Shown here: positions 4,418 to 9,025 of the stretch, in pieces
Numbering within the stretch: the stretch's first letter is position 1
Layout: each line of letters starts with the position of its first letter
Assembly (NCBI RefSeq): GCF_000721705.1
Contig: NZ_JOJL01000084.1
Location: 1 to 9,025, forward strand
Direction of reading: 5' to 3'
Source of the DNA: Actinoplanes subtropicus
GTDB taxonomy: Bacteria > Actinomycetota > Actinomycetes > Mycobacteriales > Micromonosporaceae
DNA: 9,025 nt
Position numbers and translations under genes: made by a program
Notes under the pieces: generated by a model
Databases searched by the model: none
What the model saw: only the letters and a program-made list of their open reading frames with translations
What the model was told of the DNA's origin: nothing

Positions 4418-7400
4418 TCATCGGGATGCCGACCTGTCCTTACCGGAGGATAGGTAGCGTTGTCGCTCTTGGGGGGTGAGATCGCGGGTCGCGAGTTGGT
4501 CGGCCTGCTTCTCAATCTGGGTAAATGGTGCGCAGGCATCGCAGTGGGCTATGCGTAGGGTGCCGTCGTCGTGGATGGTGGCGATCCAGGTCGTTGCGGG
4601 TCCGAAGACGGCCTGCTCGACGGGGCTTCCGTAGCCGTGGATGGTGGCCAGGAGGGTGGCCGTGGATGCTTGCCAGATCCGGAGGCCGCCGTCGGCGCCG
4701 CTGCTGACCAGTTCTTGTCCGTCGGGGCTGTAGGCGATGTTCCAGACGCTGCCGCGATGGCCGTGCAGGACGGTGGCGGCCGGTGGGGTGGCGGCCAGGT
4801 CCCAGATGCGGATGGTGCCGTCGTCGCCGCTGCTGGCCAGGTGGCGTCCGTCCGGGCTGAACGCGGCCTGCCAGACCAGGCCGCTGCGGTGCCCGGTCAG
4901 GACCTGCGCGCGGCCGGTCGACAGGTCCCAGATGCGGATGGTGCCGTCGGCGCCGGTGCTCACCAGGCGGTGACCGTCGGGTGACGCGGTGACCGACCGG
5001 ACGACGCTTTGGTGGCCGGCGAGGACGGTGGCAGCGCCGGTGGTGAGGTCCCAGACCCACACCCGTCCCAGTCCGTCGGCGGCGGCGATCCGGTGCTCGG
5101 GCAGGAACGCGACACCGTAGATTTTCGTGCCGTGGCCGCCGAGAACGCGACTGCGGCCGGTGGCGGTGTCCCAGATCCGTACGTCGCCGTCGGAGCCGCC
5201 GCTGGCGACCTGGGCGCCCGCGGGGTCGACCGTCACGGCCAGCACCGGGCCTTGATGGCCGTGGAGGATCTTCGGGGCTGCCGGGCCGGCCGGGTGCCAG
5301 ATGCGGACCGTACCGTCGTCTCCGCCGGTGACCAGCAGGCGCCCGTCGGGGCTGGCGGCCACCGCGTCGAGTGGGGTGACCGGGAGCCCACGCAGGATCC
5401 GCGGGGCGCCGGGGTACGTGGGGTCCCAGAATCGGGCGGTGCCATCACTGCTGCCGGACAGCAGTCGATCGCCGTTGCGGCTGAAGGCCAGGCTCCAGAC
5501 GGTGCCGTCGTGGCCGGGCAGGATCAGGGGGTCGTCGGGGCCGTCGAGATTAAAGACCCGGATGGTGCCGTCGCTGCCGGCGGCCGCCACCCGTAGGCCG
5601 TCCGGGCTGGTCGCAACGGTCTCGATGGTGCCCGCCCCGTCCCCGCGCAGCACGACCGTGTCCTGGGCTGTGCCCGGATGCCAGACCCGGGCGGTGCCGT
5701 CCGTGCTGGCGCTGACCAGGGCTGTGGAGTCCGGGGTGTAGGCCAAGTTCTGCACGGTGTTGGTGTGGCCGCGCAGTACCACCGGCGAGGATGCGCCGCT
5801 GGTGCCCCAGATCCGGATGACGCCGTCGGCATCGCCGGCTGCCAGGTGCTTGCCGTCCGGGCTGTAGGCCAGGCCGAGCTGTCGGCTGGCATGCACCATG
5901 GTCCTGATCTGTCCGCCGGTCGCCGGATTCCAGATCCGCACGGTGCCGTCGTCGCCCGTGCTGGCCAGCGACCGTCCGTCCGGGCTGAACGCGACTCTCC
6001 ACACCTTGCCGGTGTGCCCACGCAGAACCAACGGGGGGCCGCTTGCGGCCAGACGCCAGACGGTGATCGTGCCGTCGAGGCCGCAGGCGGCCAGCAGGCG
6101 ACCGTCCGGGCTGAAGGCCGGGCTCCACACCTCTCCCCGGTGTCCGGAAAGCTCTCGTGGGCCGCCCTGAACGGTACCGTCCGGCGCGAGTTGCCAGATC
6201 CGTACGGTGCCGGTGTCACCGCTGGTCGCGAGCAGATGCCCGTCGGGTGCATAGGCCACACCGAAGACCCGGGGCTGGCCGGTGGTCAGGACCGAGCGCA
6301 GCCGATCGTCGACGACGGCTTGACGCAGTACGGCTTGCGCCGCCGGGGTCTGCCGGATCGTCAACGCCTTGCGGGCCAGCAGCAGCGCCAGGTCCGGCTG
6401 CAGCGTCAGCTGTTCCCGTGCGGTTTCGGCCAACTGGCCGGACAACGCCTGGTCACGTTCGTCGGCCGCGCGGCGGGCCTGCACAACGCTGAACAGGGCG
6501 AGCACGCTCACCACCAACGTCACGCCGGCCAGCAGAGCAACGGCCGTGCGCGCCCGGCGCCGGCGTGCGGTTGCCTCCCGCTGCTCGAGTTCGCGGCTGG
6601 CTCTCAGAAACGCGGTCTCTGCCGAATTCAGCCGGCCCGCGCTCAGCGGCTTCTCATCCCAATCGGTCAGGCGCCGCCCCCGGTACAGGATTGCCTCGTC
6701 CCGGCTGTGCCGTTCCCATTCGGCAGCGGCCTCGCTCAACCGCCGGTAAGCCAGCAACCGGTCCCGGTCGGTGGTCAGCCAGTCCCGCAGGCGAGGCCAG
6801 CTCCGGATCAGCGCCTCGTGCGACACGGACACGTCATCGGCGTCGCAGGTGATCAGCCGGGTGCCGGCGAGACGGTTGAGGAGGTCGCGGAAGGCGTCAT
6901 CATCGGGCAACTCGCTGTAGCGGACCCGCCGGCGGGTGTCGTCCGTGCCGTCGCCCAGGGCGGTCAATCGAAGGAACAGGTCACGGGCCATGTCCTGCCG
7001 TTGCGAGTCAAGGCTGGTGTAGACCTCTTCGGCGGTGCGGCTGACCGCCTCACTCAGACTGCCCGCAGCGCGGAATCCGGCCAGCGTGAGGGTGCGGCCC
7101 TGCCGGCGTCGCCAGGTTTCCAGCAGGGCATGCGAGACCAGCGGCAAGACGCCCGGTTGCCCGGCGGCGTCCGCAACGATCGCCTCGACCAGCGCCGGTT
7201 CGACGCACCATCCCGCATGCTGCGCCGGGCCGGTGACGGCTTCCCGCAGTTCGGCGGCTGTCATCGGGCCGACCAGCACCTGAGCCTCCCGCAGCACCGG
7301 AACCAGTCCGGCATGCTGAGCACAATGGGCGTAGAAATCCGCGCGGATCCCCACAATCACCCGCACCCGCCCGTCGCTGTCCCCGTCGGTGATCGTCAGG

Positions 7401-8137
7401 AGGCAGTCGACGAAACGCTCTCGCACCTGTGGGTCACGGCAGAGCGTGAACACTTCCTCGAACTGGTCGACTATCAAGGTGATCCGCGCGGCTTCCGGTC
7501 GAACAGCCAGCGCCTCCCGCACGGCGGCGCGGACCTCGTCCAGTTCCGTGCCCGCCCCCGGTTGGGCAACCCCCTGGTCGCCGGTCGAACCAGCCAAGCG
7601 GCGCAGGGCGGCCGACAGCTGCGACAACGGCTGCGGCCCCGGGGTGAACAGCACCGCCTCGCCTGGCAGCCGGGGCAGGAGCCCGGCACACAACAGGGAC
7701 GACTTCCCGCTTCCCGAGGCGCCGACCACGGCCAGCAGCCGGGCATCAGCCACCCGGGTAAGCAGTTCATCGGTCAGCTGCTTGCGGCCGAAGAACCGGT
7801 CGGCGTCCGCGGCTCCGAACGTGGCCAACCCCAGGTACGGCGGCTCGCCAGACCTCTGGTCCGGCTCAGCCGACAGCTCCCTCCGTACCGCATGCCAGCG
7901 ACGAACCCACTGCTCGACGTCGCCGCCGCAGCCCTGCACGTACGCCCGTGTCACCGCCAGCGACGGCAAACTGCGCCCGGCGGCCGCCTCCGACAACGTC
8001 GACATCGAAAAATGCACCCGCCCGGCCAACTCCCGGTACCCCGGCCGGCCCGCATCCTCCCGCAACAGCCGCAACTCCCACGCGAACCGCTGCACCGGAC
8101 CCGCATCCGGATCCAGGTCACGCTCCGTCCGACCCAT
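4418..8137 (-). CDS. HTH-nSTAND1 NTPase with transmembrane segment and 14 WD40 repeats
   Basis: A 1239-residue multidomain signalling ATPase of the STAND class. Residues ~15-75 form an XRE-like helix-turn-helix (YRELAGRVHFSMSTLSEAAA). The nSTAND1 module spans ~100-460: RFFGRK entry motif, Walker A GASGSGKSS at 139-147 (Lys145), Walker B LIVDQFEE at 221-228 (Asp224), the GIRADFYAHC segment at 263-272 and SHEALIRSWPRLRDWL at 439-454. A hydrophobic segment at ~531-554 looks transmembrane, preceded by an Arg cluster and followed by a helical stretch. From ~618 to ~1198 there are 14 WD40 units of about 42 residues, each ending in a GTxRIW-like strand, so probably two seven-bladed propellers. The tail has Cys1199 and Cys1202 and an LTPQERQRYL motif, which I recall from actinobacterial WD40 relatives. 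ATG 8137 is chosen because the HTH starts right after MGRTERDLDPDAGPVQRF, typical for the family; in-frame ATGs at 8164, 8170 and 8251 are less likely. Known STAND proteins bind a trigger through their repeats and oligomerise on ATP; the trigger and effector here are unknown, and no nuclease, protease or TIR domain is present. Confidence 0.93.
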   Translation of the reverse strand: MGRTERDLDPDAGPVQRFAWELRLLREDAGRPGYRELAGRVHFSMSTLSEAAAGRSLPSLAVTRAYVQGCGGDVEQWVRRWHAVRRELSAEPDQRSGEPPYLGLATFGAADADRFFGRKQLTDELLTRVADARLLAVVGASGSGKSSLLCAGLLPRLPGEAVLFTPGPQPLSQLSAALRRLAGSTGDQGVAQPGAGTELDEVRAAVREALAVRPEAARITLIVDQFEEVFTLCRDPQVRERFVDCLLTITDGDSDGRVRVIVGIRADFYAHCAQHAGLVPVLREAQVLVGPMTAAELREAVTGPAQHAGWCVEPALVEAIVADAAGQPGVLPLVSHALLETWRRRQGRTLTLAGFRAAGSLSEAVSRTAEEVYTSLDSQRQDMARDLFLRLTALGDGTDDTRRRVRYSELPDDDAFRDLLNRLAGTRLITCDADDVSVSHEALIRSWPRLRDWLTTDRDRLLAYRRLSEAAAEWERHSRDEAILYRGRRLTDWDEKPLSAGRLNSAETAFLRASRELEQREATARRRRARTAVALLAGVTLVVSVLALFSVVQARRAADERDQALSGQLAETAREQLTLQPDLALLLARKALTIRQTPAAQAVLRQAVVDDRLRSVLTTGQPRVFGVAYAPDGHLLATSGDTGTVRIWQLAPDGTVQGGPRELSGHRGEVWSPAFSPDGRLLAACGLDGTITVWRLAASGPPLVLRGHTGKVWRVAFSPDGRSLASTGDDGTVRIWNPATGGQIRTMVHASRQLGLAYSPDGKHLAAGDADGVIRIWGTSGASSPVVLRGHTNTVQNLAYTPDSTALVSASTDGTARVWHPGTAQDTVVLRGDGAGTIETVATSPDGLRVAAAGSDGTIRVFNLDGPDDPLILPGHDGTVWSLAFSRNGDRLLSGSSDGTARFWDPTYPGAPRILRGLPVTPLDAVAASPDGRLLVTGGDDGTVRIWHPAGPAAPKILHGHQGPVLAVTVDPAGAQVASGGSDGDVRIWDTATGRSRVLGGHGTKIYGVAFLPEHRIAAADGLGRVWVWDLTTGAATVLAGHQSVVRSVTASPDGHRLVSTGADGTIRIWDLSTGRAQVLTGHRSGLVWQAAFSPDGRHLASSGDDGTIRIWDLAATPPAATVLHGHRGSVWNIAYSPDGQELVSSGADGGLRIWQASTATLLATIHGYGSPVEQAVFGPATTWIATIHDDGTLRIAHCDACAPFTQIEKQADQLATRDLTPQERQRYLSSGKDRSASR

Positions 8138-8175
8138 GCCCAGGCCCCCGCACCCTCGACGCATCGACATCCGGA

Positions 8176-8194
8176 ATTGTTCGCCGATTGTTCG
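8176..8194. promoter_or_regulatory. Tandem direct repeat in the leader of the STAND gene (pair 1)
   Basis: ATTGTTCG occurs at 8176-8183 and again at 8187-8194, an 11-base period, close to one helical turn. The pair lies about 40-60 bases upstream of ATG 8137. The same arrangement recurs at 8271-8289, so these are probably binding sites of a protein that stacks on one face of the DNA. Confidence 0.5.
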
Positions 8195-8198
8195 GCTG

Positions 8199-8216
8199 TC
8201 GCCAGGGGCCTGGCGA
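8199..8216. promoter_or_regulatory. 18-base palindrome in the STAND leader
   Basis: TCGCCAGG (8199-8206) and CCTGGCGA (8209-8216) are perfect inverted arms around GG. It sits between the two direct-repeat pairs and upstream of the STAND start, so it is a candidate operator or a short transcript hairpin. No regulator can be assigned; the HTH of the STAND protein itself is one possible binder, by inference. Confidence 0.45.
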
Positions 8217-8270
8217 TCGCATCGACGAGCCCCACATTCTCCCGGCAACATCGGCGCATCGGCTCATGTA

Positions 8271-8289
8271 ATTGTTCGGCAATTGTTCG
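8271..8289. promoter_or_regulatory. Tandem direct repeat between the divergent genes (pair 2)
   Basis: ATTGTTCG at 8271-8278 and 8282-8289, with the same 11-base period and the same orientation as the pair at 8176-8194. The two pairs are 95 bases apart. This pair lies about 92 bases upstream of the plus-strand secreted protein, so it could serve both genes. Confidence 0.5.
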
Positions 8290-8332
8290 GCCACTGGACG
8301 GCACCCTGTTGGCCAACGCGACCGCAGCGCTA

Positions 8333-8347
8333 GACAGGGCTCCTGTC
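8333..8347. promoter_or_regulatory. Inverted repeat upstream of the secreted Cys-repeat protein
   Basis: GACAGG (8333-8338) and CCTGTC (8342-8347) are perfect arms around GCT, 34 bases before ATG 8381. A further 10-base palindrome GTTGGCCAAC lies at 8308-8317. Either may be an operator or leader hairpin; no promoter boxes are clear. Confidence 0.4.
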
Positions 8348-8380
8348 CAGACAACGGGCAGACGATCGACGGGAGCAAAC

Positions 8381-8956
8381 ATGATCCAAAAACGTGCACG
8401 CCTGCCTCGTACCGCGATCCGGCAAGCGCTATTCACGCTCGCAACACTGGTGGCGGTCTTCGTCGCCGCGGCTCCGGCATCGGCCGCCCATCGGACGCCC
8501 GACGTCACCTACGCGGCCGCCCAGCGGCCGGCCCTGCGGGCGAAGGTGACCGAGCGCCTGGCGGGCCAGGGCACAGGCGCGTCCGGTGCCGCCCACGCTT
8601 CTGCAGTTCTCGGGGTTCAGGTACGTGCGTCAAGCAACTGTGGCCTTCCCGCATCTGCGGGAGCGGGCAGCGGCTACAACGGGACCTATACGGCCTGCGC
8701 CAACTGTGTGGTGGTCGCCGCCTCGAACACAGAGAATCAGACGGACAATAAGGTGTGGTATTGCACCTACAACCCCGCCCGTAACGCATTCGACCTGCAT
8801 ACCGGCGCCCGTGGGAGTAGCGTCCACTGCAACTTGCCGAACGCCGCCGGGGCCAACAGCGGCTACACCGGCAGCTACTACAGTTGCGTCAACTGTGCCG
8901 AATATGCGGCCGACGACACGTTGAACAGTGAGCTGATCTCAACGACTTTGCGGTAG
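8381..8956 (+). CDS. Exported cysteine-repeat protein, C-terminus apparently truncated
   Basis: A 191-residue protein starting at an ATG with GGGAG upstream. A Sec signal peptide is evident: basic N-terminus to about residue 14, hydrophobic core 16-30, likely cleavage after APASA35. After a linker with basic and Ala-rich residues come two copies of a Cys module with a 63-residue period: Cys87, Cys106, Cys109 and Cys128 in the first, Cys150, Cys169 and Cys172 in the second. Each has the pattern CxLPxxAGxxSGYxGxYxxCxNC. The second copy follows the first up to Asn182, then changes to unrelated residues and stops; the expected Cys near 191 is absent. The break falls where a transposase-bearing insertion sequence starts, so the native C-terminus is probably lost. 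It is transcribed divergently from the STAND gene over a 243-base region. I do not recognise the family; the modules look like small disulfide-stabilised binding domains, which is inference. Confidence 0.8.
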   Translation: MIQKRARLPRTAIRQALFTLATLVAVFVAAAPASAAHRTPDVTYAAAQRPALRAKVTERLAGQGTGASGAAHASAVLGVQVRASSNCGLPASAGAGSGYNGTYTACANCVVVAASNTENQTDNKVWYCTYNPARNAFDLHTGARGSSVHCNLPNAAGANSGYTGSYYSCVNCAEYAADDTLNSELISTTLR

Positions 8957-9025
8957 GTATTTGTATTCGAAATGGGTGAGGTGCAGTGCTGCTGCGAGGA
9001 TGTCGCTGGTCCGCCGGGGGCTGGC
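8939..9025 (-). mobile_element. C-terminal end of an insertion-sequence transposase, running off the window
   Basis: The minus strand from the right edge reads SPRRTSDILAAALHLTHFEY and then KYLPQSR before a stop at 8939-8941. This resembles the C-terminal tail of actinomycete DDE transposases, but I cannot name the family from 28 residues. The stop codon lies inside the 3' end of the plus-strand secreted gene, and the point where that protein loses its repeat (about 8927) is where the insertion-sequence end should be. The rest of the element lies beyond position 9025. Confidence 0.55.

Noticed and set aside
4600..6300. Regular DNA-level repeats on the plus strand resembling a satellite or CRISPR-like array
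   Set aside because: The spacing of about 126 bases equals 42 codons and simply reflects the GTxRIW strand of successive WD40 blades; there are no constant repeats with unique spacers.
8138..8251. N-terminal extension of the STAND protein to ATG 8251
   Set aside because: It would cover the direct repeats and palindrome, encodes Arg/Gly/Cys-rich non-conserved residues, and the family-typical start MGR directly precedes the HTH.
5678..8380. A plus-strand open frame of about 900 codons antisense to the STAND gene, continuous with the secreted protein frame
   Set aside because: It is a by-product of high third-position GC and the repetitive WD40 coding on the opposite strand. It is Gly/Arg/Pro/Gln-rich, without any domain or ribosome-binding site; the real plus-strand gene starts at 8381 with a proper signal peptide.

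Overview
The window is a high-GC stretch from an actinomycete. Supporting signs are GC-rich third codon positions, Actinobacteria-type proteins (an HTH-STAND-WD40 protein, a DUF6585-like protein, small Sec-exported proteins) and many worn-down transposase pieces. The composition and gene types would fit a Micromonosporaceae- or Streptomyces-like genome, but that rank is inference. It reads as an accessory region: a few intact genes separated by decayed genes, insertion-sequence scraps and a tRNA attachment-site remnant.

Left part (1-1010): a histidine phosphatase gene cut short at its C-terminus, about 490 bases with no convincing gene, then the 3' part of a tRNA-Pro gene (930-963) followed at once by a hairpin terminator. 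A tRNA 3' end without its 5' half is the usual scar at one end of an integrated element, so 1-929 is probably the edge of such an element. Positions 1080-1281 hold the last ~46 residues of an integrase-core transposase and one copy of a 38-base repeat. A hypothetical protein follows on the minus strand (1279-1671).

Middle part (1800-4400): two tandem paralogous secreted proteins on the minus strand (1864-2271 and 2297-2698), each with a clear ribosome-binding site and signal peptide, and with a hairpin downstream. A perfect 17-base AT-rich palindrome (2779-2795) lies upstream of them. On its other side is the start of a divergent plus-strand reading frame that is frameshifted and runs into an IS6-type transposase scrap (2957-3028). 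A DUF6585-like protein (3212-3898, minus) follows, then about 500 bases without a gene that carry the second copy of the 38-base repeat.

Right part (4418-9025): one large minus-strand gene (4418-8137, 1239 residues) with, in order, an N-terminal helix-turn-helix, an nSTAND1 NTPase module with intact Walker A and B, a transmembrane segment and 14 WD40 repeats, enough for two seven-bladed propellers. Its leader has two pairs of an 8-base direct repeat and an 18-base palindrome, shared with a divergent plus-strand gene for a cysteine-rich exported protein (8381-8956). That protein has a 63-residue internal repeat whose second copy is cut off where an insertion sequence begins; the C-terminus of that transposase runs off the right edge.

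The most interesting unit is the divergent pair: a signal-sensing STAND/WD40 protein and an exported Cys-repeat protein with structured operator-like DNA between them. A functional link between the two is inference from arrangement only.
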